64,000 bases of DNA from JBEICQ01 sp046297395 (GCA_046297395.1 JBKCNM010000007.1:1-64000), one strand, 5' to 3'. Shown: positions 17,305 to 25,538, counted from the first letter of the stretch. The notes: generated by a model not told the origin, from the sequence alone. A program made the numbers and translations.

Positions 17305-19737
17305 ATGAAAAAAGCCGCACTATTCATCTCATTTCTGCTGAGCTGTCAATGGCTCACTGCCCAACAGGTAAAGGTTACGGATACTCAAACTGCTTCCCCG
17401 GTTCCCGGAGCAAGGGTTAAACTGAAAGACTCAGGCAAACAATTCATAACAGATGGGGAAGGTTTATGCAACACAGGCCTGAACTGTTCTGATAGTCTTT
17501 TTGTTGAAGTTTTCAGTCCGGGCTATAAAGTTTTCAGGGCTTATTTGCCATGTAATCCGGGGAAACCTGCTGAAGTAAAACTCGAAGTTTTATCGGGTAG
17601 CGCAGGTGAAATCATCATTGAAAGTACCCGTGCAGGTGTGGGTTATCCGGTGGTGTACTCCACACTCACCAAGAAAGACATTGAACGCCTCAATCATGCG
17701 CAGGACATTCCATTGGTACTTAACCAACTTCCATCGGTGGTAAGCAACAGTGATGCCGGCGCCGGCATAGGCTATACCGGTATTCGCATCCGGGGAAGCG
17801 ACGGAACAAGAATAAACACTACTGTTAATGGAATTCCAATCAACGATGCAGAATCACATGCTACCTATTTCGTAAACATGCCCGATTTGGTGAGTTCAGC
17901 CGAAGACATCCAGGTGCAAAGGGGAGTAGGCACAAGTACAAATGGTACTGCTGCTTTTGGTGGAGCCATCAATATTTACACAGCCCGGATGAATCCCCGT
18001 CCATATGGTGAGCTCACTCTGGGCGGAGGTAGTTTTGGCACCCAAAGGGCGAGTATTAAATTGGGTACAGGACAATTGAAAAGCGGATTGAGTGCTGATA
18101 TACGGGGTTCTGCTATTACAAGTAATGGATTCGTAGACAGGGCAAGCAGCAGGTTATTCTCTTATTACGGAGGCCTCAATTATGTAAATGGCAAGAGCAC
18201 ATTGAAGTTGCTTACATTCGAGGGGAAGGAACAAACTTATCAGGCATGGAATGGGATTCCCGAAGCCCGTTTGAAGGGTGATGTTCAGGGAATGAACGCT
18301 TATGCAGTGAGAAACATGCTGGATAGAGAGGATTCACTCCATCTGTTACAGTCGGGTTCGCGTACCTACAATATGTTCACTTATAAAAACCAAACCGATA
18401 ATTACCGCCAACGCCATTATCAGTTTCATGCTTCACATGATTTCAATAGTGAGTTTAGTATTCACTCTTCTCTGCATTATACCAAGGGGAAGGGTTATTG
18501 GGAAGAATGGAGGAAAAATGATCCGGTTTCCAACTATGGATTTACGCCGTTTCTTGCAGGGAATGATACATTTTCAAGCTCCAATCTGGCAAGAAGAAAA
18601 TGGCTTGACAATGATTTTTATGGAGCCATGGTTTTTGCCCGGTTTAACAAAGCAGAACGCTATCGCATCATCGCCGGTGGAGGATTAAATCGTTATGAGG
18701 GGCGTCATTTTGGAGAAATTGTTTGGGCACAGTTTATGCCATCAGCAGCTCCAGGTGCTGAGTATTATAGAACCCAATCAAGGAAAGATGAGGTCAATGG
18801 ATATGTAAAGTCTTCTTTTAGGGCCGGCTTGTTCACCTTATTCGCGGATGTACAATTAAGAAATATCAATTATTCGTTTTTTGGATTTTCTGCTGATGGA
18901 ACTCCCGCACAACAGTCGGCAAGTTATTTATTTTTCAATCCCAAGTTTGGTCTGAGTCTTCCACTGGGTATAAATGGAGAGGCCTTTTTGTCATGGAGCA
19001 GGGGACACAGAGAACCCACAAGGGAGGATTTTATTTCGAGTTCTTCAAGCAGCAGGCCTGTACCCGAGCGAATGGACGATTTTGAGGGAGGCATTCGTTT
19101 CAAAAAGGAAAGATATTCTTTGCATGCAGGATTGTTTTATATGCATTATGACAATCAACTTGTTCCAACAGGCAAATTGAATGATGTGGGATTATATACC
19201 CGTACCAATGTGAAAAGTAGTTTTCGCGCCGGACTTGAGTTGGAAGGTTCCTATAGTTTGTTATCGAACTTGAGACTCATGGGTAATCTGTGTGTGAGCC
19301 GAAACCGCATTTTGGGTTTTACAGAATATGTTGACGATTATGATTTGGGCATACAGCAAAGTATAGAAAGGGTAAATACGCCAATTGCATTTTCACCTGA
19401 TTGGGTGGGATTTCTCCAGTTGGAGTATGATGTGGTTAAAAACCTGACACTCGCACTGGCTGCGAAGCATGTTTCTGATCAGTATCTGGATAATACCGGA
19501 AGCCGCGACAGAATGCTCAAGGGATATGTGGCCTACGACAGCAGAATATCCTATGTGCTGCACAATGGGAAATACCGCTTATGTGTACAAGCATGGGTGA
19601 ACAATTTGTTGAATACAAATTATGAGACCAATGGATACACCTGGGGATACATTTCAGGTGGGGAAAGGATAAGTGAAAACTTTTATTATCCGGCTGCATC
19701 CAGATATTTCATGGGAGGTATTACTTTTGGCTTCTGA
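17305..19737 (+). CDS. TonB-dependent outer-membrane receptor under TPP control (candidate thiamine-type uptake)
   Basis: The 810-residue protein has a signal peptide (to about residue 20, LTAQ), a carboxypeptidase-like regulatory domain (~25-95), and a plug domain. The plug includes LNQLPSVVSNSDAG, GIRIRGSDGTRINTTVNGIP and GTAAFGGAINIYTA. A 22-strand-type beta barrel follows and ends in the aromatic residue expected for assembly (FGF). The TonB box region lies near residue 95. A TPP riboswitch precedes it, so I infer that it imports thiamine or a precursor or derivative across the outer membrane, energised by TonB. The ATG at 17305 is preferred to an in-frame TTG at 17296 because it starts the signal peptide. 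Its stop overlaps the GSCFA start by one base. No thiamine kinase or inner-membrane permease gene is nearby. Confidence 0.92.
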   Translation: MKKAALFISFLLSCQWLTAQQVKVTDTQTASPVPGARVKLKDSGKQFITDGEGLCNTGLNCSDSLFVEVFSPGYKVFRAYLPCNPGKPAEVKLEVLSGSAGEIIIESTRAGVGYPVVYSTLTKKDIERLNHAQDIPLVLNQLPSVVSNSDAGAGIGYTGIRIRGSDGTRINTTVNGIPINDAESHATYFVNMPDLVSSAEDIQVQRGVGTSTNGTAAFGGAINIYTARMNPRPYGELTLGGGSFGTQRASIKLGTGQLKSGLSADIRGSAITSNGFVDRASSRLFSYYGGLNYVNGKSTLKLLTFEGKEQTYQAWNGIPEARLKGDVQGMNAYAVRNMLDREDSLHLLQSGSRTYNMFTYKNQTDNYRQRHYQFHASHDFNSEFSIHSSLHYTKGKGYWEEWRKNDPVSNYGFTPFLAGNDTFSSSNLARRKWLDNDFYGAMVFARFNKAERYRIIAGGGLNRYEGRHFGEIVWAQFMPSAAPGAEYYRTQSRKDEVNGYVKSSFRAGLFTLFADVQLRNINYSFFGFSADGTPAQQSASYLFFNPKFGLSLPLGINGEAFLSWSRGHREPTREDFISSSSSSRPVPERMDDFEGGIRFKKERYSLHAGLFYMHYDNQLVPTGKLNDVGLYTRTNVKSSFRAGLELEGSYSLLSNLRLMGNLCVSRNRILGFTEYVDDYDLGIQQSIERVNTPIAFSPDWVGFLQLEYDVVKNLTLALAAKHVSDQYLDNTGSRDRMLKGYVAYDSRISYVLHNGKYRLCVQAWVNNLLNTNYETNGYTWGYISGGERISENFYYPAASRYFMGGITFGF

Positions 19738-20708
19738 TGGAATGGCAATACAAGATTCCGGTTCCTGCATGTTCACACAAAGCGGTTCCCGAGGCGAAAT
19801 GGTTTTTGCTTGGTTCTTGTTTTGCTTCCCATCTCGGAGATGATTTAAGCAGCCATTTCATCAATGTTTGCAAAAATCCGCTGGGTATAGTTTATCATCC
19901 CGGATCCATGCTGGCCCAAATCAGGGCAATTGTAGAGGGTCGTCGTATTAGTGAAAAAGAGCTTTTGGAGAACCAGGATTTATTTTCTCATTTTTTATTC
20001 CATTCCTCATTTAGCGGCATCCATTCCCATGAAGTTGTACAAGCCATGAACAGGGCTCTTGAGGATGCTGAACAACAATTAAAGCAAGCTTCTTTGGTGG
20101 TGATTACAGCAGGCACAGCCCTGGGCTACTATCACAATGAAACCACGGAGATTGTTTCAAATTGTCACAGGTTTCCCGCTAATCATTTGACACCCCGTCG
20201 ACGGACTCCTGAGGAATGTGCCCAAATGTTTGAGGAGATAAGTGCGCTTATTCACACATGCAATCCGGATGCAAAAATAGTGCTCACCGTAAGTCCGGTA
20301 AAATATTACCGGGAAGGCGTGAGAGAGCATTTGCTCAGCAAATCGGTTTTACTCCTTGCTTCAAAGATGATGGAGGAAAGAGGTTTTTATTACTTCCCTG
20401 CGTATGAACTCATGACAGAGGAACTGAGAGATTACCGCTTCTATGCCGGAGATTTTTGTCATCCCTCAGATCAGGCGATTGCCTATATTACATCACGCTT
20501 TCGGGAGTGTATGTTTGATGAAAAAACGCATAAACTTTACAACATGGCACATGATTTCAGGTTAATGTCAAATCACCGCATCATGCATCCTGGCGCAATT
20601 GCATCGATTAAACATGAGCAAAAGGTTAGCCATGCCATGCACGAAATCATTCACGCATTTCCTCATGTTCAGGAAATGATTCCACAGCCAAAGGAAGCCT
20701 CTCTATGA
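19737..20708 (+). CDS. GSCFA domain protein
   Basis: The 323-residue cytoplasmic protein shows the family-defining motif GSCFASHLGDDL near residue 27. It also has VVITAGTALGYY, TVSPVKYYREG and a C-terminal GDFCHPSDQA. The Gly-Ser start motif and the late Asp-x-x-His resemble the catalytic residues of SGNH hydrolases, to which GSCFA is related. The substrate is unknown. No signal peptide is seen. It is translationally coupled to the TPP-regulated receptor (TGATG overlap) and to ruvC (4-base overlap). It could thus be under the same riboswitch, although a link to thiamine is only positional. Confidence 0.85.
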   Translation: MEWQYKIPVPACSHKAVPEAKWFLLGSCFASHLGDDLSSHFINVCKNPLGIVYHPGSMLAQIRAIVEGRRISEKELLENQDLFSHFLFHSSFSGIHSHEVVQAMNRALEDAEQQLKQASLVVITAGTALGYYHNETTEIVSNCHRFPANHLTPRRRTPEECAQMFEEISALIHTCNPDAKIVLTVSPVKYYREGVREHLLSKSVLLLASKMMEERGFYYFPAYELMTEELRDYRFYAGDFCHPSDQAIAYITSRFRECMFDEKTHKLYNMAHDFRLMSNHRIMHPGAIASIKHEQKVSHAMHEIIHAFPHVQEMIPQPKEASL

Positions 20709-21310
20709 TATCTGTAGGGGATGCAACACCGGTAGTATTAGGAATAGATCCGGGCACCAGGGTAATGGGATATGCCCTTGTAAAGACGGGTAAAAAGCCG
20801 GTTTTGCTTACCATGGGCACTTTGGGATTGGAGAAAATTGAAGATCATCCTACCCGTTTGTATAAAATTTTTGAGCGAATCACTCAGTTGATAGAAGGTT
20901 ATCAGCCCACAGTATTGGCCATAGAGGCTCCATTCTTTGGAAAAAATGTAAAGTCCATGCTCATGTTGGGAAGGGCACAGGGCGTGGCGATCAGTGCGGC
21001 GGTCAACAAAGGCTTGATGGTTTTTGAATATTCACCCCGAAAAATCAAGCAGTCGGTTACAGGTAGAGGGAATGCTTCAAAGGAGCAGGTCTCTGCGCTT
21101 TTGTCTCATCTTTTCTCACTCGATTTTGAGGGAGAGAAACTTGATGCAACCGATGCGTTGGCGGTGGCCATGTGTCATTATTTTCAAACAAGCAGGTTGC
21201 CTGAATCCAAGGGGAACATGGGCATTGGTGCAAAATCTGCCGCGAAGAGTAAAAAAAACAAAGGGGGATGGGAAGCCTATTTAAGGCAAAATCCCGGAAA
21301 AATCATTTGA
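20705..21310 (+). CDS. ruvC: Holliday junction resolvase RuvC
   Basis: RuvC cuts Holliday junctions bound by RuvAB during recombinational repair. The four acidic active-site residues lie in their expected places: VLGIDPGTR (~residue 14), VLAIEAPFFGKN (~77), and LDATDALAVAMCH (~145), which holds the last two. The DNA-contacting RKIKQSVTGRGNASKEQV segment is present. At 201 residues it is slightly longer than usual, with a lysine-rich C-terminal tail (KSAAKSKKNKGG). It overlaps GSCFA by 4 bases upstream and the convergent tdk by 8 bases at the 3' ends. No ruvA or ruvB is nearby. Confidence 0.95.
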   Translation: MISVGDATPVVLGIDPGTRVMGYALVKTGKKPVLLTMGTLGLEKIEDHPTRLYKIFERITQLIEGYQPTVLAIEAPFFGKNVKSMLMLGRAQGVAISAAVNKGLMVFEYSPRKIKQSVTGRGNASKEQVSALLSHLFSLDFEGEKLDATDALAVAMCHYFQTSRLPESKGNMGIGAKSAAKSKKNKGGWEAYLRQNPGKII

Positions 21311-21890
21311 GGGAAAGGGCATTTGCTCTGTTGTAGCAATCCCTGCAGAGGGGTTCATAGTGATTGGTTTCACCCAATACTACCAGTCCTTCATCTGCTA
21401 CAAGACGATGAGAGAAGCTGGCAAGGTTTCCGCACTTCACACAAACTGCATGGACTTTGGTTACATATTCTGCACAACAAATCAGAGCGGGCATAGGTCC
21501 GAAGGGATTTCCTCTGAAATCCATATCGAGACCAGCTACAACCACCCTAATTCCTTTTGAGGCGAGGGTATTGCAAACCTCCACAATACCTTGGTCGAAG
21601 AACTGGGCTTCGTCGATACCTACCACTTCTACATCTCCTGCAAGCAGCAGGATTTGTTGTGCATACTGTACAGGGGTGCTCATGATGGTGTTGGAATCAT
21701 GCGATACAACAGCAGATTCATCATAGCGAATATCAACCGATGGTTTGAAAATCTCCACCTTTTGTTTGGCAAACTTGGCGCGTTTGAGCCGGCGGATGAG
21801 TTCTTCTGTTTTGCCGGAAAACATAGAGCCGCAAATAACCTCTATCCAGCCTTTATGGCTCTCCTGTTTTTTGAGATTTTCGAGAAACAT
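21303..21890 (-). CDS. tdk: Thymidine kinase
   Basis: This type II thymidine kinase phosphorylates thymidine in the salvage pathway. The P-loop is GSMFSGKTEEL (~residue 21), the Walker B-like motif is VVGIDEAQFF (~90), and the lasso/zinc domain shows CVKCG and CRDCY. The ATG at 21890 begins the typical MFLENL start, and a TATCTTTG box lies just upstream. The frame also extends to 21911 without homology. At 195 residues it is normal. Its 3' end overlaps convergent ruvC by 8 bases. Confidence 0.95.
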   Translation of the reverse strand: MFLENLKKQESHKGWIEVICGSMFSGKTEELIRRLKRAKFAKQKVEIFKPSVDIRYDESAVVSHDSNTIMSTPVQYAQQILLLAGDVEVVGIDEAQFFDQGIVEVCNTLASKGIRVVVAGLDMDFRGNPFGPMPALICCAEYVTKVHAVCVKCGNLASFSHRLVADEGLVVLGETNHYEPLCRDCYNRANALSLK

Positions 21891-21896
21891 GATTGG

Positions 21897-21904
21897 CAAA
21901 GATA
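21897..21904 (-). promoter_or_regulatory. -7 promoter box of tdk
   Basis: The minus strand reads TATCTTTG, an exact TAnnTTTG match, 6 bases before the tdk ATG. It faces away from a similar box at 21923 serving the divergent gene. Confidence 0.5.
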
Positions 21905-21922
21905 ACCACAAGAAAACTTTTT

Positions 21923-21930
21923 TATCTTTA
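21923..21930 (+). promoter_or_regulatory. Candidate -7 promoter box for the 21955 gene
   Basis: TATCTTTA differs from TAnnTTTG at the last base and lies 24 bases before the ATG at 21955. No clear -33 element is seen. Confidence 0.35.
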
Positions 21931-21954
21931 CCGAAAGTTTAGAAATTACTTTTC

Positions 21955-22527
21955 ATGTCAAGGCGCGAGCTACACAAAGAAATTGAGCAGCTGATTCATA
22001 GCATTAAACTGCATTATAGCCAGATTAACAGTGAAGTAAGAATTCCCTCCATTGAATTGGAATTGATTACCTCCAAGATCCGGAAGCTGCATGAAAAGTC
22101 AATTGTTTACAATCATTTACATGCCTTAGAGGAAAAGGGCATTATTCTGACCAAGGCCAAAATGGATTTTGTGTTTGAAGAGCCCGAAGAGGAGGATAAC
22201 ACAGATGCCTCTGCCAAGAAACAAGATGATGCCCCATCATCAGCAATGCCTGATGTGCCGGCTGAGGTTTTTCCAAACAAAAATGATTTACCTCAATTGC
22301 CCGATATCAATGCATTCATCTCCCTTAATGATAAGTACATGTTTATCAGTAGTTTGTTTTGGGGAAATGCGGATGAATACCGAAAAGCCATCCAGGACAT
22401 TAACAGGTGTGATCAGTTTGCTTCTGCTGTGGAGGTCATTCGTCAACTCTCAGAAAAATTCAAGTGGACACCTGATTCTGAAGTAAGGGAGACTTTTTTA
22501 CGCTGCGTTAAAAATCGCTATTTGTAA
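21955..22527 (+). CDS. Conserved hypothetical protein, two-domain, acidic linker
   Basis: I cannot name a function. The 190-residue protein has a charged helical N-terminal part (residues 1-75, LHKEIEQLIHSIKLHY...), a low-complexity acidic linker (EEPEEEDNTD, ~75-110), and a conserved-looking C-terminal domain. That domain reads FISLNDKYMFISSLFWGNAD, IQDINRCDQFASAVEVIRQL and KFKWTPDSEVRETFLRCVKN. The C-terminal pattern resembles a family of uncharacterised Bacteroidota proteins. It has no signal or membrane segment. It ends 3 bases before the asparaginase GTG, so the two form an operon. The N-terminal helices could mediate dimerisation; this is inference. Confidence 0.75.
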   Translation: MSRRELHKEIEQLIHSIKLHYSQINSEVRIPSIELELITSKIRKLHEKSIVYNHLHALEEKGIILTKAKMDFVFEEPEEEDNTDASAKKQDDAPSSAMPDVPAEVFPNKNDLPQLPDINAFISLNDKYMFISSLFWGNADEYRKAIQDINRCDQFASAVEVIRQLSEKFKWTPDSEVRETFLRCVKNRYL

Positions 22528-22530
22528 GCA

Positions 22531-23562
22531 GTGCAACCCCGTATATTGCTTATTTACACCGGTGGTACCATTGGGATGGTTGAACACCAGAAGACAGGCG
22601 AATTGCAGCCTTTTGATTTCAATTATCTGCATGAGCACATTCCCGAGATTGAAAGATTTAATATTTCCTTCAGGCATATTTCCTTTGATCCTCCCATTGA
22701 TTCCTCCAACATGCAGCCAGAGACCTGGAAGCAGTTGGCAGACATCATCATACAGGAATACGAAAAGGCTGATGGCTTTGTGGTTTTACATGGTACAGAT
22801 ACCATGGCCTATACAGCCTCGGCGTTGAGTTTCATGATCAGGGGTTTGAACAAACCCATCATTTTTACGGGTTCACAACTTCCCATGGGTATGTTGAGGA
22901 CTGATGGGAAAGAGAATTTGATTACCGCTATAGAAATTGCATCAGCAGTGCGTTCAGGCAGGCCGGTGGTGAGTGAAGTGGCCATTTATTTTGAATATAA
23001 ATTATATCGCGGAAACCGAACGGTTAAATACAGTTCTGAACATTTTGATGCTTTTCGTTCGCCTAATTATCCTTTACTGGCCGAGGCTGGAATTCATATT
23101 AGTTACAACGATCATTCCCTCTTGCCTTGGAGGGCAGGCAAACCTCAACTGCACAGCAGTTTGGAGAACAGGGTATTGATTTTGCCTGTATTTCCCGGGA
23201 TATCGGGTGAGATGCTATCCATGATGATGGGTCAAACAGACATACGCGGATTGGTTTTAGAAACCTTTGGTGCGGGAAATTCGAGCACAGATTCCGGCTT
23301 TACAGGTTTCATCAAAGAGATGATGAATCGCGGCACGGCTGTGGTGAATATCACGCAGTGTTTAAAGGGAAGAGTTGTTCCTGGTCTTTATCAAACTTCT
23401 TCCCATTTTGTGGAATTAGGGGTCATTGCGGGTGGGGATTTAACCAGGGAGGCAGCGCTCACCAAACTAATGGTGTTGTTGGCAGAGGAATCTGATCCGG
23501 TCATGATCCGTCGTCATTTCGAGGAGCCCATCGCAGGAGAGATGAGTGATTCCGCAATCTGA
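22531..23562 (+). CDS. ansA: Type I L-asparaginase
   Basis: The enzyme hydrolyses L-asparagine to aspartate and ammonia. The two catalytic threonine motifs are visible: IYTGGTIGM (residue ~9) and VLHGTDTMAYTASALSFM (~87). GSQLPMGMLRTDGKENL follows, as in the cytoplasmic type I enzymes. No signal peptide is present. The start is a GTG three bases after the preceding stop; homology begins almost at once, so no better start exists. The 343 residues match the family. tRNA-Ser follows with its own promoter. Confidence 0.92.
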   Translation: MQPRILLIYTGGTIGMVEHQKTGELQPFDFNYLHEHIPEIERFNISFRHISFDPPIDSSNMQPETWKQLADIIIQEYEKADGFVVLHGTDTMAYTASALSFMIRGLNKPIIFTGSQLPMGMLRTDGKENLITAIEIASAVRSGRPVVSEVAIYFEYKLYRGNRTVKYSSEHFDAFRSPNYPLLAEAGIHISYNDHSLLPWRAGKPQLHSSLENRVLILPVFPGISGEMLSMMMGQTDIRGLVLETFGAGNSSTDSGFTGFIKEMMNRGTAVVNITQCLKGRVVPGLYQTSSHFVELGVIAGGDLTREAALTKLMVLLAEESDPVMIRRHFEEPIAGEMSDSAI

Positions 23563-23571
23563 AAAAAATTG

Positions 23572-23579
23572 TACTTTTG
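23572..23579 (+). promoter_or_regulatory. -7 promoter box of tRNA-Ser
   Basis: TACTTTTG matches TAnnTTTG exactly and ends 12 bases before the first base of the mature tRNA. Confidence 0.6.
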
Positions 23580-23591
23580 CAGCCCATTCAG

Positions 23592-23682
23592 GGAGAGATG
23601 TCCGAGTGGTTTAAGGAGCACGCCTGGAAAGTGTGTATAGGTCAAAAGCTTATCGAGGGTTCGAATCCCTCTCTCTCCGCCA
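23592..23682 (+). tRNA. tRNA-Ser (anticodon GGA)
   Basis: The acceptor stem GGAGAGA pairs with TCTCTCC. The anticodon stem-loop CACGC-CTGGAAA-GTGTG gives anticodon GGA. A long variable arm (about 23633-23654) marks it as class II, and the T arm is GAGGGTTCGAATCCCTC. The 3' CCA is encoded in the gene (23680-23682). It decodes UCC and UCU serine codons. A terminator follows after 11 bases. Confidence 0.97.
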
Positions 23683-23693
23683 AAGAAAGACAC

Positions 23694-23718
23694 AAAGCCG
23701 GCTTGCCGGCTTTTTTTG
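23694..23718 (+). terminator. Terminator of tRNA-Ser
   Basis: An 8-bp stem, AAAGCCGG with CCGGCTTT, closes a CTTG loop and is followed by a run of T. The stem can extend outward through CACAAA/TTTGTG. Confidence 0.85.
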
Positions 23719-23768
23719 TGCCCTGAAACGAGCCAAGCTTGCTTGAGCGAGTGGATGGGCACAAAAAA

Positions 23769-23798
23769 GCAAACACGCAGATGCGTGTTTGTTTTGTG
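23769..23798. repeat. Strong palindromic hairpin
   Basis: GCAAACACGC (ending 23778) pairs with GCGTGTTTG around an AGAT loop, followed by TTTTGTG. It looks like a second terminator-like structure and its end merges into the first 64-base direct repeat. Confidence 0.6.
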
Positions 23799-23856
23799 AA
23801 TTTCTTTGAAGCCTCCCCCACAAGGGACCTGCGAGCGAAGCGAGCTCATCCCTGAG
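23793..23856. repeat. 64-base direct repeat, copy 1
   Basis: The copy runs from TTTGTGAATTTCTTTGAAG to CTCATCCCTGAG. It matches copy 2 at 23881-23944 with one difference (A versus C near its end). Its tail forms the inverted repeat AGCTCA-TCCC-TGAGCT (23843-23858), and TCCC...GGGA inside it can also pair. Confidence 0.9.
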
Positions 23857-23880
23857 CTGAAAAAAACATAACTGGTTTGA

Positions 23881-23944
23881 TTTGTGAATTTCTTTGAAGC
23901 CTCCCCCACAAGGGACCTGCGAGCGAAGCGCGCTCATCCCTGAG
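23881..23944. repeat. 64-base direct repeat, copy 2
   Basis: Second copy of the 64-base unit, 24 bases after the end of copy 1 (period 88). It keeps the CTCA-TCCC-TGAG hairpin. With only two copies it is not a CRISPR array; it resembles a dispersed intergenic element. Confidence 0.9.
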
Positions 23945-24126
23945 ATTGAAAGATAGAAGTCCATTTTTCATATCCTCAACCTGGCAACATTGTTTTTTCA
24001 TCAATGTAGATGGGAAACTACAAATGGCGCATATCCCATCATTGAGCAATCCTTTTTCAAATTTTACACATTTGAATGTGAGGCCTCGGCCCCGCATATA
24101 AGCCTGCGTTAGCAATTGCAGCGGTT

Positions 24127-24180
24127 ACTTTTTTGCTTGCAAAAAAGTTTGAGCGGAAAGTGCGACCCGGCCTTGCCGGG
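24127..24180. repeat. Two adjacent inverted repeats
   Basis: ACTTTTTTGC and GCAAAAAAGT (24127-24148) form a 10-bp palindrome around TT. CCCGGC and GCCGGG (24166-24180) form a 6-bp GC-rich stem around CTT. They lie 15 bases from the 3' end of the minus-strand serine hydrolase gene and may end its transcript. Confidence 0.6.
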
Positions 24181-24194
24181 GAACGCCCAAAAAA

Positions 24195-25505
24195 TTATTG
24201 CCTGATAAATGAACATGTTTGAACACCATGTTCAGTCACGATTTGCAGGAAATACAATCCCCTTGATAAGTTACTTATATCTAGCTGTGTTGAATGCGCT
24301 TCCATCAGTTTCTCTCCACTCAAATTAATGATGTTAATTGTCTGCAGGTTCTCATTTGTAACGATACAAAGCTTGTTGTTTGCAGGATTTGGAAACAGCA
24401 TCACTGGTTTTTTATTGTTGGATAAATCAGGGGAACTCACAGGAAAATTGGTGGCTACCATGAGCAATTGACCTGCGATGGAAAACGCCTGTCCGGGATT
24501 TTGGTTGACCATCACAGCAACAATGATTCCTGAAGATGTGTCATACATCATGGATGAATTATAACCACCCCAGATGCTCCCTCCGTGTTGCCAAACAATG
24601 CGGTTGTTGATGACTGTTTGATACAAGCCAATACCATAATCTGCGGAGCCGGTGAATGTGGTCATCTCAGCAAATGCATTTTGCTGTAATACTTCACCAT
24701 TCATTAATGCTTGATACCACTGCGCCATTTCACCTGCTGTTGAAACCATTCCACCTGCTGCCCATGAAGCACTGTTCACTGCATTTCTTGAAACAGGAAA
24801 ATTATTTGTGGAACCCTGCCAGGGATGCGCAAGCGGATAGGGGATGCTATCGTAAGCGCCCAAAAAGGTGCTATCGAGTTGCAGGGGAGTCAGGATACTG
24901 TCATGCAGCAACTGCACATAGCTTTGTCCTGAAGCAATTTCTGCGATCAAACCAGCCAAGATGTAATTGGTATTACAATAGTTATAGGCGTTTCCGGGAG
25001 GGAATAGTGGAGTACCTACCCAGGTTAATACCTCCTGAGGTGTGAAGATGCGATAAGGATTTGATAAAATAGAATCCGGATATCCCACAATGCTATTGAT
25101 GTCTGCCAGGCCGCTGCGATGATTGAGCAATTGCCTAATGGTGATGTTGGGGTTGATATTGGAGTATGCCGGGAGCCATTCATGAAGCGAATCATCAAGC
25201 TGAAGCAAACCACTCTGCATGAGTTTGAGTATGAGTACACCTGTAAACAGTTTGGTATTGCTGCCGATGCCAAAAAGCATGTCGGAATCAATGGGTGTTC
25301 CCTGGTGTGAAATTCCTGATACACCTTGCCAGCGACCTTGCTGAGGGTGCAGCACGCAAACAGAAATACCTTTTAAATTGTTGGCCAAACGAAGGCTATC
25401 AGTGAGGTTTTGTAAACGGGATGCCAATAAAGGGTCAAAGCTTAATGCATGTATAAAGCTTGTAAAAGTCATTGACAAAAACAGGGTTATGAAAATCTTT
25501 TTCAT
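24195..25505 (-). CDS. Secreted serine hydrolase (beta-lactamase/class C family) with T9SS sorting domain
   Basis: The 436-residue protein has a signal peptide (first ~20 residues). Its catalytic domain has the active-site SxxK in GSNTKLFTG (~residue 81), the second motif YxN in YNYCNTNY (~165) and a third-box equivalent HGGS (~310). This fits the D-alanyl-D-alanine carboxypeptidase/esterase-like class C group rather than a resistance enzyme. The last ~70 residues form a T9SS type A sorting domain (LFPNPANNKLCIVTN to GLYFLQIV), so it is probably exported to the surface or medium. The substrate is unknown. It is a single-gene unit on the minus strand. Confidence 0.9.
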   Translation of the reverse strand: MKKIFITLFLSMTFTSFIHALSFDPLLASRLQNLTDSLRLANNLKGISVCVLHPQQGRWQGVSGISHQGTPIDSDMLFGIGSNTKLFTGVLILKLMQSGLLQLDDSLHEWLPAYSNINPNITIRQLLNHRSGLADINSIVGYPDSILSNPYRIFTPQEVLTWVGTPLFPPGNAYNYCNTNYILAGLIAEIASGQSYVQLLHDSILTPLQLDSTFLGAYDSIPYPLAHPWQGSTNNFPVSRNAVNSASWAAGGMVSTAGEMAQWYQALMNGEVLQQNAFAEMTTFTGSADYGIGLYQTVINNRIVWQHGGSIWGGYNSSMMYDTSSGIIVAVMVNQNPGQAFSIAGQLLMVATNFPVSSPDLSNNKKPVMLFPNPANNKLCIVTNENLQTINIINLSGEKLMEAHSTQLDISNLSRGLYFLQIVTEHGVQTCSFIRQ

Positions 25506-25538
25506 CCGGGATGGTTTTTTGGTTAGGTTTTAAGACCG

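Larger units (their letters stand above)
23683..24194. other. 512-base non-coding stretch rich in hairpins and repeats
   Basis: No convincing gene is present between tRNA-Ser and the serine hydrolase. The stretch holds a terminator, a second long hairpin, two 64-base direct repeats and two further inverted repeats (entered separately). Small minus-strand frames here are translations of the repeats and of the antisense of the tRNA. Confidence 0.8.

Noticed and set aside
23514..23909. Minus-strand frame containing GGERGIRTLDKLLTYTHF
   Set aside because: This is the antisense translation of tRNA-Ser, a well-known false gene, joined to translated copies of the 64-base repeat.
23793..23944. Possible CRISPR array
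   Set aside because: Only two copies, repeat length 64 and a single 24-base spacer, and no cas genes in the window.
23650..24115. Two further minus-strand frames with RSQVPCGGGFKEIHK
   Set aside because: They are translations of the direct repeats; the repeated peptide reflects repeated DNA, with no start signal or family match.
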